Part shown: piece by piece, positions 49,924 through 57,945 of the stretch
How positions within the stretch are numbered: the first letter of the stretch is position 1
Layout: each line of letters begins with the position of its first letter
Notes under the pieces: generated by a model
Seen by the model: only the letters and a program-made list of their open reading frames with translations
Told to the model about the DNA's origin: nothing
The model's database searches: none
Translations under genes and position numbers: made by a program
Source: Pseudonocardia endophytica
GTDB taxonomy: Bacteria; Actinomycetota; Actinomycetes; Mycobacteriales; Pseudonocardiaceae
NCBI RefSeq assembly: GCF_004339565.1
Contig: NZ_SMFZ01000002.1
Coordinates: forward strand, 682,001-746,000
Direction: 5' to 3'
DNA: 64,000 nt

Positions 49924-50865
49924 ATGACGCTCGCTGCGGACGCGCGGATGGTCGAGTGCGAGTGGAGGCCGGCGTTCACGCTCGACCTCTACGGCGTGCT
50001 CGCCCCGCTGCGCCGCGGCCGCGGCGACCCGACATGGCGCACGGTCGCCGACGGCGCCGCGATCTGGCGGGTGACGACGACGCCGGAGGGCCCGGCCACG
50101 GTCGCGTTGCGCCGCAGGCCCGACGGCACGGTGCTGGCCACCGGGTGGGGGCCGGGAGCCACCTGGGAGCTGGACGGGCTGCCGTCGCTGCTCGGTGCGG
50201 ACGACGACCCGTCGTCGTTCGTGGCGCACCACCCGGTCGTGTCGGACGCGCAGCGGCGGATGCCCGGCATGCGGCTCGGCTCGGCCCGGCGGGTGTGGGA
50301 CCAGGTCTTCCCGGCGATCCTGGAACAGAAGGTCACCGGCGTCGAGGCCCGGCGTTCGTTCCGCGAGCTGTGCCGCCGCTTCGGGGCACCTCCGCCCGGC
50401 CCGGAGGGCGTCGTCCCGCCCGGCATGCGGGTGCCGCCGACGCCGGCCAGGGTGCGGGCGATCCCGGACTGGGAGTGGCACCGCGCGGGCGTCGACCACG
50501 CGCGCAGGAGGGCGATCCTGCACTGCGCCGTCGTCGCGCACCGGCTGGAGCGTGCCGCCGAGCTGCGGGGTGAACAGGGCCGGGTGCTGTTGCGACGGGT
50601 GCCCGGCGTCGGCGTGTGGACGGCCGCCGAGGTCGCGCAGCGCGTGTGGGGCGACCCGGACGCGGTCAGCTTCGGTGACTTCCACATCCCGAGCACGGTC
50701 GGCCACGCCCTGCTCGGGCACGACCTGGACGACGCGGGACTGCTCGACGTGCTCGCGCCGTACGCGCCGCAGCGCCAGCGGGCCGTGCGCTACATCGAGG
50801 CGTCCGGCTTCCGCCGCCCGCGGTTCGGACCGCGCTTCTCGCCACGGGACTACCGCTCGATGTGA
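49924..50865 (+). CDS. AlkA-like DNA-3-methyladenine glycosylase family protein
   Basis: A 313-residue protein with an N-terminal beta-rich region and an HhH-GPD domain (about 110-300). Seen: FPAILEQKVTGVEARRSFRELCRRFG (about 135) and the helix-hairpin-helix LRRVPGVGVWTAAEVAQRVWGDPDAVSFGDFHIPSTVG (key pieces VPGVGVWTAAEVA and GDFHIP; about 222-250). The Asp in GDFH corresponds to the catalytic position of AlkA/HhH-GPD enzymes. It would remove alkylated bases from DNA. The ATG at 49924 abuts the manC stop, so it is likely in the same transcript. Confidence 0.82.
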   Translation: MTLAADARMVECEWRPAFTLDLYGVLAPLRRGRGDPTWRTVADGAAIWRVTTTPEGPATVALRRRPDGTVLATGWGPGATWELDGLPSLLGADDDPSSFVAHHPVVSDAQRRMPGMRLGSARRVWDQVFPAILEQKVTGVEARRSFRELCRRFGAPPPGPEGVVPPGMRVPPTPARVRAIPDWEWHRAGVDHARRRAILHCAVVAHRLERAAELRGEQGRVLLRRVPGVGVWTAAEVAQRVWGDPDAVSFGDFHIPSTVGHALLGHDLDDAGLLDVLAPYAPQRQRAVRYIEASGFRRPRFGPRFSPRDYRSM

Positions 50866-50889
50866 AAGTACGTTCCTGGATCCGGCAAT

Positions 50890-50904
50890 GTGCGAGAAAC
50901 GCAC
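50890..50904. promoter_or_regulatory. Inverted repeat at the HTH-ImmA gene start
   Basis: GTGCG-AGAAA-CGCAC, perfect five-base arms, ends two bases before the GTG at 50907. Typical place for an antitoxin-type autoregulator. Confidence 0.4.
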
Positions 50905-50906
50905 CT

Positions 50907-52049
50907 GTGGCGGACGTTGATGCGCAGACACTGGGTGCCCGCATCCGAGGAGCCCGCCAGCGGGCCGACATGAGTCAGGACCAGCTCGGGCGGGCGATCG
51001 GTCTCGATCGGACAGTCGTCAACAAGATCGAGGGGGGCGTTCGCAAGGTCTCGGCTCTCGAACTGGCCGACATCGCTGCCGCGACCGCCGTCCGTATGTC
51101 CATCTTCTTCGAGGAACCGCTGCCGTCGCTCGTCTCGCACCGGTCGAGCCAGGGCTTGGACGTAGCGGACTCGCAGATCGACGCAATGCTCGCCAAGTTC
51201 GCTGACGAGGTCGAGTTCATCGCCTCGCTGGGTGTGGACGAGCTCGGGCTCGATGCCGCCGACGCCGTCGTCCGAGCTCGTATCACGCCGCCCTCGACGA
51301 ATGCAGAGGCCGAAGCGCTCGCAGCGACGGCGCGCGAGTTGATGGGGCAGTCGGTCGACGAGCCGATATCCCGCCTGTCCGATAGCGTGACACGTGTCGG
51401 GCTGCTCGCGTTCTCCCGGGATCTCGGCAACGACACAGCTGACGCCGGGACGATCCTGTTGCGTCGCGGCGGCGTCACTCTGGTGAACAGCCACATGAAG
51501 GTCGGCCGCAGACGGCTCGCATTGGCACACGATCTGGGTCACTACCTGGTGGCTGACGACTACGTCATCGACTGGAGAGTCGCCGGTCATCCTGATCAGT
51601 CCGTCCCGACGGAGTCGCGTCTCGATCGTTTCGCGCGCGCTTTGCTCCTTCCCGAGACTGCGCTCGCGCGGCGCTGGTCCGATTCGGTGGAACGAGTCGG
51701 AGCCCGAAGCGCAGCAATCCTGCTGGCCAGTGACTTCCGGGTCGACATGGCCACTCTCGCGACGCGGCTCAAAGACCTCGGGCTGACCGATGGCGACACC
51801 GTCGCCGCCGTCCGCAGCTACCGCACCACGAAGACCGACATCGTTGACCTCAACCTCAACAGCCCCGTCGACGAGCTGGACGGTACGACCGTGCCCCGAC
51901 CATTCGAGCGCGCGGTATTGCGGCTGGTGCGTGACGAACGGATCAGTCGTGCGCGTGCACTCGACCTGCTCCAGTCGACCTTCGACGAGGCGGACCTGCC
52001 AGACGTTCGCGAACGGCGACCGGACGAGATCTGGAAGTACGTTTCGTGA
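50907..52049 (+). CDS. XRE-type HTH / ImmA-IrrE-like peptidase protein (antitoxin-like)
   Basis: About 380 residues. The N-terminal HTH_3 (about 7-60) has LGARIRGARQRADMSQDQLGRAIGLDRTVVNKIEGGVRKVSALEL (key pieces MSQDQLGRAIGLD and VNKIEGG). The central region (about 195-235) contains an IrrE/ImmA peptidase-type motif, RRLALAHDLGHYLV, where the usual HExxH is changed to HDLGH; Zn binding by the two His could remain, but the catalytic Glu is Asp. Codon use is visibly less GC-rich than its neighbours, suggesting transfer. GTG at 50907; a GTG at 50862 would add a less plausible N-terminus. Its stop overlaps the PIN gene start (GTGA), so they form a unit of the kind found as HTH-ImmA/PIN toxin-antitoxin-like pairs. 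Confidence 0.8.
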   Translation: MADVDAQTLGARIRGARQRADMSQDQLGRAIGLDRTVVNKIEGGVRKVSALELADIAAATAVRMSIFFEEPLPSLVSHRSSQGLDVADSQIDAMLAKFADEVEFIASLGVDELGLDAADAVVRARITPPSTNAEAEALAATARELMGQSVDEPISRLSDSVTRVGLLAFSRDLGNDTADAGTILLRRGGVTLVNSHMKVGRRRLALAHDLGHYLVADDYVIDWRVAGHPDQSVPTESRLDRFARALLLPETALARRWSDSVERVGARSAAILLASDFRVDMATLATRLKDLGLTDGDTVAAVRSYRTTKTDIVDLNLNSPVDELDGTTVPRPFERAVLRLVRDERISRARALDLLQSTFDEADLPDVRERRPDEIWKYVS

Positions 52050-52600
52050 GGCTGCCCGACAACGCCTGGGTGTTCGACACCGGACCGTTGCGTCACTTCT
52101 CGACGCAGGGTTGGCTGGGGGTCCTGCGGTTCCTCGCGGACGCCCGTCCCGTGTACATCCCGGATAGTGTCGAGGGCGAACTGATCGACGCTGGCCAGAA
52201 CTCCGCATCGGTGCGTGCCGTCCTCGATGCCGACTGGATCGAGGTGTACCGGTCGACTGATCTCGACTACGTCGAGGCGTTTGCGCGCTACTACGACCGA
52301 CTGGTCGTCGACAACAAGAACCGGGGCGAGTGTGGAGTCCTCGCCATGGGTGAGATCTACGGCTGCTAGATCGTAGTCGATGACGCAACGGCGCGCCAGA
52401 TCGCTGAGGAGAAGAAACTCCAGCTCACGTCGACGGTGGCGTTGCTCTGCGATGCGATTCGCGCAAACAAGCTGACAACCGTCATGGTCGAGACAGTGGC
52501 CGATGACCTCCTTGAAGGTGAGTACTTCCTGCCTTTCGGCCCTGGCGGATTTCGGCGGCATGTGATGGAGAACGGCCTTCTGGACTACGACGAGCTGTGA
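52046..52600 (+). pseudogene. PIN-domain toxin gene interrupted by an in-frame amber stop
   Basis: Reads as one 184-codon frame except for TAG at 52367-52369 (codon 108). The first part has a PIN fold start: VFDTGPLRHF (first Asp), PDSVEGELID and DNKNRGECGVLAMG, giving the acidic residues Asp, Glu, Glu. After the stop the same frame continues with IVVDDATARQIAEE (the missing Asp), LTSTVALLCDAI and a normal C-terminus ending DYDEL at 52600. So the truncated product lacks the last catalytic acid and about 40% of the domain, and a single-base change would restore it. The gene overlaps its HTH-ImmA partner by four bases. As a PIN RNase-type toxin it may be inactivated in this strain. Confidence 0.75.
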
Positions 52601-52692
52601 GCGGATGCTCGACTCGCTCTGTCCGACCGCACGCGTTACCGACACACCCGCCCACCGTGAGGCTCCCCGGCCGCCGAACGCCGGTCTCGACG

Positions 52693-52698
52693 TAAGGT
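52693..52698 (+). promoter_or_regulatory. -10 hexamer (TAAGGT) of leaderless fbiA
   Basis: TAAGGT ends seven bases before the GTG at 52706; no ribosome binding site is nearby. Confidence 0.55.
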
Positions 52699-52705
52699 CG
52701 GCCGG

Positions 52706-53713
52706 GTGAAGGTCACCGTTCTGGTCGGCGGCGTCGGTGGCGCCCGGTTCCTGATGGGGGTGAAGGCCGCGCTCGGCCTGCCCGCGGTCGGAAGGGGCCC
52801 GGACGACCATCCGCACGACGTGACCGCCGTGGTGAACATCGGCGACGACATCTGGCTGCACGGCCTGCGCGTCTGCCCGGATCTCGACACGTGCATGTAC
52901 ACGCTCGGCGGTGGCATCGACTCCGAGAAGGGCTGGGGCCGCGCGGCCGAGACGTGGTCGATCGCCGAGGAGCTGGCCGCCTACGAGGCCGACGCGACGT
53001 GGTTCGGCCTCGGCGACCGGGACATCGCCACGCACCTCGTGCGGACCCGGATGCTGCGCGCCGGATACCCGCTCTCGCAGGTCACCGAGGCGCTCTGCCA
53101 CCGGTGGGCGCCGGGCGTTCACCTGCTCCCGGCCAGCGACGACCGCGTCGAGACCCACGTCGTGATCGACAACCCGGAGGCGGCCGCGACCGACGACGCG
53201 CCGCCGCAGATCGCCGTGCACTTCCAGGAGTGGTGGATCCGGCACAAGGCCGGTCCGCGCGCGCACCGGTTCGCCTCGATCGGCGCCGACCAGGCGTCCG
53301 TGCTGCCGGACGCGCGGGCCGCGATCGCGGATGCCGACGTCGTGCTCGTGGCGCCGTCCAACCCGGTCGTGTCCATCGGCACGGTGATCGGCGTGCCCGG
53401 TGTCGCGCAGGCGCTCGTCGCGACGCCCGCGCCGATCGTCGGGCTGTCCCCGATCGTCGGCGGCCGCCCGGTGCGTGGTCACGCCGACGCGTGTCTGGAG
53501 GCGATCGGCGTGGAGACGTCGGCGCAGGGCGTGGGGCGGCACTACGGCGGCCGCGGCGAGGGCGGCCTGCTCGACGGCTACCTGGTGCACACCGGTGACC
53601 ACGCCGAGGTGCCCGGTGCCCAGGTCCGCGAGGTGCCGCTGCTGATGACCGATGTGGACGCGACCGCCGAGATGGCGCGCCGCGCGTTCGAGCTGGCCGG
53701 AGTGCGCACGTGA
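52706..53713 (+). CDS. fbiA: 2-phospho-L-lactate (PEP) transferase FbiA/CofD
   Basis: A 335-residue CofD-family protein that transfers the phospholactyl or PEP-derived group to Fo in coenzyme F420 synthesis. VTVLVGGVGGARFLMGV (3-19) is the nucleotide-binding start; VNIGDDIWLHGLRVCPDLDTCMYTLGG (about 46-72; key pieces NIGDD and DLDTCMYTLGG), LGDRDIATHLVRT (about 100), EWWIRHKAG and APSNPVVSIGTV (about 213) follow the family. Leaderless GTG at 52706. fbiB overlaps it (GTGA). The mycobacterial counterpart is Rv3261, again beside fbiB. Confidence 0.95.
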   Translation: MKVTVLVGGVGGARFLMGVKAALGLPAVGRGPDDHPHDVTAVVNIGDDIWLHGLRVCPDLDTCMYTLGGGIDSEKGWGRAAETWSIAEELAAYEADATWFGLGDRDIATHLVRTRMLRAGYPLSQVTEALCHRWAPGVHLLPASDDRVETHVVIDNPEAAATDDAPPQIAVHFQEWWIRHKAGPRAHRFASIGADQASVLPDARAAIADADVVLVAPSNPVVSIGTVIGVPGVAQALVATPAPIVGLSPIVGGRPVRGHADACLEAIGVETSAQGVGRHYGGRGEGGLLDGYLVHTGDHAEVPGAQVREVPLLMTDVDATAEMARRAFELAGVRT

Positions 53714-55104
53714 CCGAACAGCCCGTCGGCGGCCACGTGACCGGCGGGTCCGGCGCGGCCGCCGGCACCGACCACGCCAGCGCCGGCCTGTCCGTCCTGC
53801 CGGTCACCGGACTGCCGGAGTTCCGTCCGGGCGACGACCTCGCGGCCGCGCTCGCCGGTGCCGCACCGTGGCTGGCCGACGGCGACGTGCTCGTCGTGAC
53901 CAGCAAGATCGTGTCCAAGGTGGAGGGACGTCTCGTCCCGGTGCCGGCGGACCCGGAGGAGCGCGACCGGGTGCGGCGCGAGCTGATCGACGCCGAGACC
54001 GACCGGGTACTGGCGCGGCGCGGCAGGACGCTGATCGTCACCGGGAAGCTCGGCATCGTGCAGGCCGCGGCCGGGATCGACGGCTCGAACGTGCGCCCCG
54101 ACGAGCTGGCCCTGCTGCCGGTGGACCCGGACGCGAGCGCCGTCGCGCTGCGGTCCGCGCTGCGGGAGCGGCTCGGGGTCGATGTCGCGGTCGTCGTCAC
54201 CGACACGATGGGCCGGGCCTGGCGGATCGGGCAGACCGACGTGGCCATCGGCTCGGCGGGCGTGCCGGTGCTGCACCGCTACGGCGGCATGACCGACGCC
54301 CAGGGCAACGACCTGCTGGTCACCGAGATCGCGCTGGCGGACGAGCTGGCCGCGGCCGCCGATCTGGTGAAGGGCAAGCTCGGTGCGACGCCGGTGGCCG
54401 TCGTCCGTGGCATGACCCCGGCCGACGACGGGTCGACCGCCCGTGAGCTGGTCCGCTCGCTCGACGAGGACATGTTCTGGCTCGGCGCCGACGACGCGGT
54501 CGAGCGTGGCCGTCGCGAAGCGGTCCTGTTGCGGCGCAGCACCCGCGCCTTCGACCCGGACGTGCCCGTCGACCCGGAGGCGATGCGGCGCGCCGTCCGG
54601 ACCGCCCTGACCGCACCCGCGCCGCACCACTCGACGCCGTTCCGGTTCGTGTGGCTGCGCGACCCGGCGCGGCGGACCGCGCTGCTGGACGCGATGCGCG
54701 ACCGCTGGCGGGCCGACCTGGCCGCCGACGACCGTCCGGACGACGAGATCGAGCGCAGGCTCGCGCGCGGCGACCTGCTGCGTCGCGCACCGGAGCTGGT
54801 GCTGGCGTTCCGCACCGGGGACGGTGCGCACACCTACCCGGACGCCACGCGCAACGCGGCCGAGCGGGACATGTTCACGGTCGCGGGCGGGGCAGCCGTC
54901 CAGTCGCTGCTCGTCGCGCTCGCGGCCGAGGGGATCGGCTCGTGCTGGGTCGGTTCGACGATCTTCGCCCCGGACGTCGTGCGGGAGGTCCTCGGCGTCG
55001 GTGACGACTGGCAGCCGCTCGGGGCCGTCGCCGCGGGGACGCCCGTCGAGCCGCTGACCCCGCGCCCGCCCCGCGACCCCGCAGAGGGGCTGCTCGAGTG
55101 GTGA
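53710..55104 (+). CDS. fbiB: Bifunctional F420 gamma-glutamyl ligase / dehydro-F420 reductase FbiB
   Basis: A 464-residue fusion. The N-terminal domain (about 20-250) is CofE-like, adding glutamates to F420-0: SKIVSKVEGRLVPVP (about 62), RRGRTLIVTGKLGIVQAAAGIDGSN and VVVTDTMGRAWRIGQTDVAIGSAG (about 158-180; key pieces TDTMGRAWRIGQTD). The C-terminal domain (about 275-455) is a nitroreductase-fold FMN reductase: RRSTRAFDPDVPVDPEAMRRAV, HHSTPFRFVWL and GIGSCWVGSTIF. Mycobacterial FbiB has the same two-domain layout. It overlaps fbiA and the NUDIX gene by four bases. Confidence 0.95.
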   Translation: MTEQPVGGHVTGGSGAAAGTDHASAGLSVLPVTGLPEFRPGDDLAAALAGAAPWLADGDVLVVTSKIVSKVEGRLVPVPADPEERDRVRRELIDAETDRVLARRGRTLIVTGKLGIVQAAAGIDGSNVRPDELALLPVDPDASAVALRSALRERLGVDVAVVVTDTMGRAWRIGQTDVAIGSAGVPVLHRYGGMTDAQGNDLLVTEIALADELAAAADLVKGKLGATPVAVVRGMTPADDGSTARELVRSLDEDMFWLGADDAVERGRREAVLLRRSTRAFDPDVPVDPEAMRRAVRTALTAPAPHHSTPFRFVWLRDPARRTALLDAMRDRWRADLAADDRPDDEIERRLARGDLLRRAPELVLAFRTGDGAHTYPDATRNAAERDMFTVAGGAAVQSLLVALAAEGIGSCWVGSTIFAPDVVREVLGVGDDWQPLGAVAAGTPVEPLTPRPPRDPAEGLLEW

Positions 55105-55631
55105 GCCCGGTCGTCGCCATGGGGGAGCTGGCGGCGTGGGAGCCGGGCGACGAGGCCCAGCGCGCGCTGCGCGAAGCCCTGCTGGCCTACCTGCACGCCC
55201 GCCCGGACGCCCTGGACCGCTCGTGCGCGGCCGGGCACCTGACGGCCTCGGCGCTCGTCATGGACGCCACCGGTGAGCACACGTTGCTGACCCTGCATCC
55301 GCGCGTCGGGCGCTGGATCCAGCTCGGCGGGCACTGCGAGCCGGACGACGCGTCGCTGCGCGCGGCCGCGCTGCGGGAGGCGACCGAGGAGTCCGGGATG
55401 GACGGTCTGGAGATCGCGGAGCACCCGCTGCACGTCGACGTCCACCCGGTCACCTGTTCGGGTGGAGTGCCGACCCGGCACCTCGACGTCCGCTTCCTGG
55501 TGCGGGCACCGGCCGGCGCGCAGCCGGTGATCAGCGACGAGTCCGACGACCTCGCCTGGTGGCCGGTGGACGCCCTGCCCGACGACAGCGACACCGTCGC
55601 GACGATGGTCGCCGTGGCGCGCCGGGGCTGA
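55101..55631 (+). CDS. NUDIX hydrolase
   Basis: A 176-residue protein with a NUDIX box at about 79-101: GHCEPDDASLRAAALREATEESG fits GX5EX7REUXEEXGU at most positions (key piece ALREATEESGM). Position two of the box carries Cys-Glu-Pro where a Glu-Gly pair is common. The substrate is a nucleoside diphosphate-linked compound of unknown identity. The GTG at 55101 overlaps the fbiB stop by four bases, so it is part of the F420 operon; the same gene order is known in actinomycetes. A GTG three bases earlier is also possible. Confidence 0.88.
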   Translation: MSPVVAMGELAAWEPGDEAQRALREALLAYLHARPDALDRSCAAGHLTASALVMDATGEHTLLTLHPRVGRWIQLGGHCEPDDASLRAAALREATEESGMDGLEIAEHPLHVDVHPVTCSGGVPTRHLDVRFLVRAPAGAQPVISDESDDLAWWPVDALPDDSDTVATMVAVARRG

Positions 55632-55635
55632 GCGA

Positions 55636-56400
55636 CTACAGGGACTGCCAGAAGAACAGCGCGTCGTACCCGTTGGCGGCGTCCAGCGGGTTGCCGCCGA
55701 TCAGGCTGTAGACGATCAGCATGACGGTGAAGAACGCCGAGCTGGCGCCCGGCACGAACAGCAGCACCGCGAGGAGCGCGAACGGCGCCCACGGGCGGAC
55801 GCGCGCGCCGAGCTGCTGTGCCGAGCGCGGCAGATACGGCTCGAGCACGCCCCACCCGTCGAGACCCGGGACCGGGAGCAGGTTCAGCACGAACGCGACG
55901 ACCTGCAGCAGCGCGAGCACCGACAGGCCGGCCACGAGCGCGTCCGGCATCGGCACGAACCCCACCAGGACGGTCAGCACGACGCCGAGCACGAGGTTGG
56001 CGGCGGGACCGGCGAACGACACGGCCGAGCGACGCGCCCGCGAGCGCAGTGCCCACTGGTTGATCCAGACCGCGCCGCCGGGCAGCGGGAGGCCGCCGAT
56101 CAGCAGGATGATCAGCGGCAGCACGAACGAGTAGCCGACGTCGGTGTAGCGGCGGATGTCCAGCGTCAGGTAGCCCTTCATCGCCACCGACGTGTCGCCG
56201 CCGCGGTAGGCGACGACCGCATGTCCGAACTCGTGCAGGCACAGCGACACCGCCCAGCCGGCGAGCGCCATCACGAAGATGCCGCCCTTCGCGAGCGGTT
56301 CGTCGGTCGATCCGCCGAGTGCGGCCAGCACGCCTCCGACCGCCGTGACGGCTACGAGGAGTAGGAACCACGGGCTGATCCGGCTTGCGAGGGTCGGCAC
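55636..56400 (-). CDS. M50 (site-2-protease-like) membrane metalloprotease
   Basis: A 254-residue integral membrane protein with about five helices. The zinc motif HEFGHAVVAYRGG is at about 56-68 (HExxH), and NLLPVPGLDGWGVLEPYLP (about 178) is the NxxPxPxxDG motif supplying the third ligand. It is a member of the short SpoIVFB-like branch with helices near 10-28, 45-62, 90-105, 125-150. The substrate is unknown. It is convergent with the NUDIX gene (four-base gap) and divergent from whiB2; a GTTTGA/TCAAAC inverted repeat (56408-56427) overlaps the region just upstream of the GTG at 56400. Confidence 0.86.
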   Translation of the reverse strand: MPTLASRISPWFLLLVAVTAVGGVLAALGGSTDEPLAKGGIFVMALAGWAVSLCLHEFGHAVVAYRGGDTSVAMKGYLTLDIRRYTDVGYSFVLPLIILLIGGLPLPGGAVWINQWALRSRARRSAVSFAGPAANLVLGVVLTVLVGFVPMPDALVAGLSVLALLQVVAFVLNLLPVPGLDGWGVLEPYLPRSAQQLGARVRPWAPFALLAVLLFVPGASSAFFTVMLIVYSLIGGNPLDAANGYDALFFWQSL

Positions 56401-56407
56401 GTACCCA

Positions 56408-56427
56408 GTTTGACGTATTCCTCAAAC
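56408..56427. promoter_or_regulatory. Inverted repeat upstream of the M50 gene
   Basis: GTTTGA and TCAAAC, perfect six-base arms across eight bases, within the divergent M50/whiB2 promoter region. Confidence 0.3.
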
Positions 56428-56537
56428 ATCGCTGTCGGAGCCGTCACCCCATCGGCCGAGCGAGCTTGCGCAAAGCGAACCTCAGCGCTGTACTTACAGA
56501 GGTGTCATTCGCCAATGCGTTGCGGGGAGGTGGGCGA

Positions 56538-56897
56538 GTGAACGACGTCGAGGGGCTCGTGCAGGTGCTGGAGCCGATCGGTTCGACGGGTCACACCGGG
56601 GTGGCTGTCGAGGAACCGGGTACGACCGGAGGTGACGTGCTCGACCTGCGTCTCCTCCTGGAGGACTCCGGTGAGGAGGTCCCGGACTGGCAGGAGCGTG
56701 CGCTCTGCGCCCAGACCGATCCGGAGGCGTTCTTCCCGGAGAAGGGCGGCTCCACGCGGGAGGCGAAGCGCATCTGCTCCGGCTGCGAGGTCCGGGCCGA
56801 GTGCCTGGAGTACGCGCTGGCCCAGGACGAGCGGTTCGGTATCTGGGGCGGGCTCTCCGAGCGGGAGCGCCGCCGCCTGCGCCGCGCCGCGGTCTGA
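56538..56897 (+). CDS. whiB2: WhiB-family iron-sulfur regulator (WhiB2/WhmD type)
   Basis: A 119-residue WhiB protein. The four cluster-binding cysteines are C57 (ALCAQTDP), C80 and C83 (RICSGC) and C89 (AECL), and the GIWGG-type turn (GIWGGLSERERRRLRR, about 102) precedes the basic DNA-binding tail. WhiB2/WhmD is required for division and septation in mycobacteria and WhiB for sporulation septation in Streptomyces. GTG at 56538 with GGGGAGG upstream. It lies beside the zincin-like and DUF3499 genes, as in M. tuberculosis Rv3260c. Confidence 0.93.
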   Translation: MNDVEGLVQVLEPIGSTGHTGVAVEEPGTTGGDVLDLRLLLEDSGEEVPDWQERALCAQTDPEAFFPEKGGSTREAKRICSGCEVRAECLEYALAQDERFGIWGGLSERERRRLRRAAV

Positions 56898-56909
56898 GTT
56901 CTTCTCCGA

Positions 56910-56938
56910 CGTCCCGGGCCGCCGCGCGGTCCGGGACG
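56910..56938. terminator. Hairpin between whiB2 and the zincin-like gene
   Basis: CGTCCCGG and CCGGGACG extended by three more pairs (one G-U) give an 11-base stem with a seven-base loop, between two genes that converge. A bidirectional terminator is the simplest reading; there is no U-tract. Confidence 0.5.
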
Positions 56939-56975
56939 CCTCCGTACCCGGCGGCCGGGCGGTCGCGGCAGCGGC

Positions 56976-57452
56976 TCAGTCGCCGCCGTCGACCGCGTCC
57001 GGCTCGATGTTGAGGTACTCCGCGACCTGCTCGACCAGCACTTCGTGGACCAGGTCCGCCAGATCCTCGCCGTCCCGCGCCCGCGCCTCGAGCGGGCGGC
57101 GGTAGAGCACGATCCGCGCCCGCGTCGGCATCCCGGACTGGTCGACCCCGGCCGGTACCAGCTGGGCGAGCGGCACCCGCGCGTCGGCCAGCACGCCCTG
57201 GCCCCACACGACGTCGTCCGGCGACGTCCGGTCCACGGCGGGCACGTCGTCGACGGCGAGGTCCAGCTCGGTGAGCTCCGGGCCCCAGCGCGACTCGATG
57301 GGCTCCAGCGCCTCGAGGACCTTCGCGTCGAACCGCTCGGCCCTTGTCCGGAACGCGGGCGTGGTGACCGGGAACATCATCCCGCGCAGGCCCCGGCCCC
57401 GGCGGTCCCGGCGGCGAGGGGCACGGCGCAGCACGCGGTGTGCAGTCGACAC
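56976..57452 (-). CDS. Zincin-like metallopeptidase-family protein (Rv3259 type), degenerate motif
   Basis: A 158-residue protein conserved next to whiB2. The domain (about 35-155) is PF06262-like: RFDAKVLEALEPIESRWGPEL, then ARIVLYRRPLEARARDGEDLADLVHEVLVEQVAEYLNIEPDAVD. In active zincins the last helix is HExxHHFG; here the corresponding HEVLVEQVAEYL keeps the first His-Glu only, so peptidase activity is doubtful. The N-terminal about 25 residues are arginine-rich. GTG at 57452, six bases after TAGACT (57459-57464), divergent from DUF3499. Function unknown. Confidence 0.8.
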   Translation of the reverse strand: MSTAHRVLRRAPRRRDRRGRGLRGMMFPVTTPAFRTRAERFDAKVLEALEPIESRWGPELTELDLAVDDVPAVDRTSPDDVVWGQGVLADARVPLAQLVPAGVDQSGMPTRARIVLYRRPLEARARDGEDLADLVHEVLVEQVAEYLNIEPDAVDGGD

Positions 57453-57458
57453 CCGGGC

Positions 57459-57464
57459 AGTCTA
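57459..57464 (-). promoter_or_regulatory. -10 hexamer (TAGACT) of the zincin-like gene
   Basis: TAGACT on the minus strand, six bases before the GTG at 57452; supports that distal start. Confidence 0.45.
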
Positions 57465-57540
57465 CGACCGGGGCCCGCCCGGAGGGCTCCGTGCCACGGA
57501 CGCGTGCGCGTCGCAGCACGGGACGCGGGCACCGAGGGGC

Positions 57541-57546
57541 TATCGT
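57541..57546 (+). promoter_or_regulatory. -10 hexamer (TATCGT) of the DUF3499 gene
   Basis: TATCGT ends seven bases before the GTG at 57554; decides the start. Confidence 0.5.
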
Positions 57547-57553
57547 CGCCCCC

Positions 57554-57916
57554 GTGCTGAGTGTGCGGAGATGTTCACGGACGGGCTGCACCGAGCTCGC
57601 CGTCGCCACGCTCACGTACGTCTACGCGGACTCGACGGCCGTCGTCGGACCGCTTGCCACGCAGGCGGAGCCGCACTCCTACGACCTGTGCACCGGCCAC
57701 GCGCACAACCTGACCGCCCCCCGCGGGTGGGAGGTCGTCCGGTTCGAGGGCGAGTTCACACCGCCGCAGCACGCGGCCGAGGACCTCACCGCGCTCGCCG
57801 ACGCCGTCCGCGAGGCCGGGCGGGTCGACCGCCCGGTGGAGATCGTCGCCGGGAATGCGACGACGGGTCGCCGCGGTCACCTGAGGGTGCTGCCGGCGCC
57901 TCCCACGGAGGGCTGA
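57554..57916 (+). CDS. DUF3499 protein with zinc-ribbon-like cysteines
   Basis: A 120-residue actinobacterial protein of unknown function. The N-terminus has CSRTGC (Cys 7 and 12) and later DLCTGHAHNLTAPRGWEVVR, giving a Cys-Cys/Cys-His set that could bind zinc. The strand ATLTYVYADSTAVVGPLA is typical of the family. Leaderless GTG at 57554. In M. tuberculosis Rv3258c is the counterpart, also between whiB2/Rv3259 and manB. It precedes manB by 29 bases. Confidence 0.85.
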   Translation: MLSVRRCSRTGCTELAVATLTYVYADSTAVVGPLATQAEPHSYDLCTGHAHNLTAPRGWEVVRFEGEFTPPQHAAEDLTALADAVREAGRVDRPVEIVAGNATTGRRGHLRVLPAPPTEG

Positions 57917-57931
57917 CCGAGCAGCGCCCGA

Positions 57932-57937
57932 TAGGGT
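57932..57937 (+). promoter_or_regulatory. -10 hexamer (TAGGGT) of manB
   Basis: TAGGGT ends eight bases before the GTG at 57946. Confidence 0.5.
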
Positions 57938-57945
57938 GCCCTGCC

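Noticed and set aside
52367..52369. TAG as pyrrolysine or programmed recoding
   Set aside because: No recoding signal or precedent in actinomycetes; a plain nonsense mutation is simpler.
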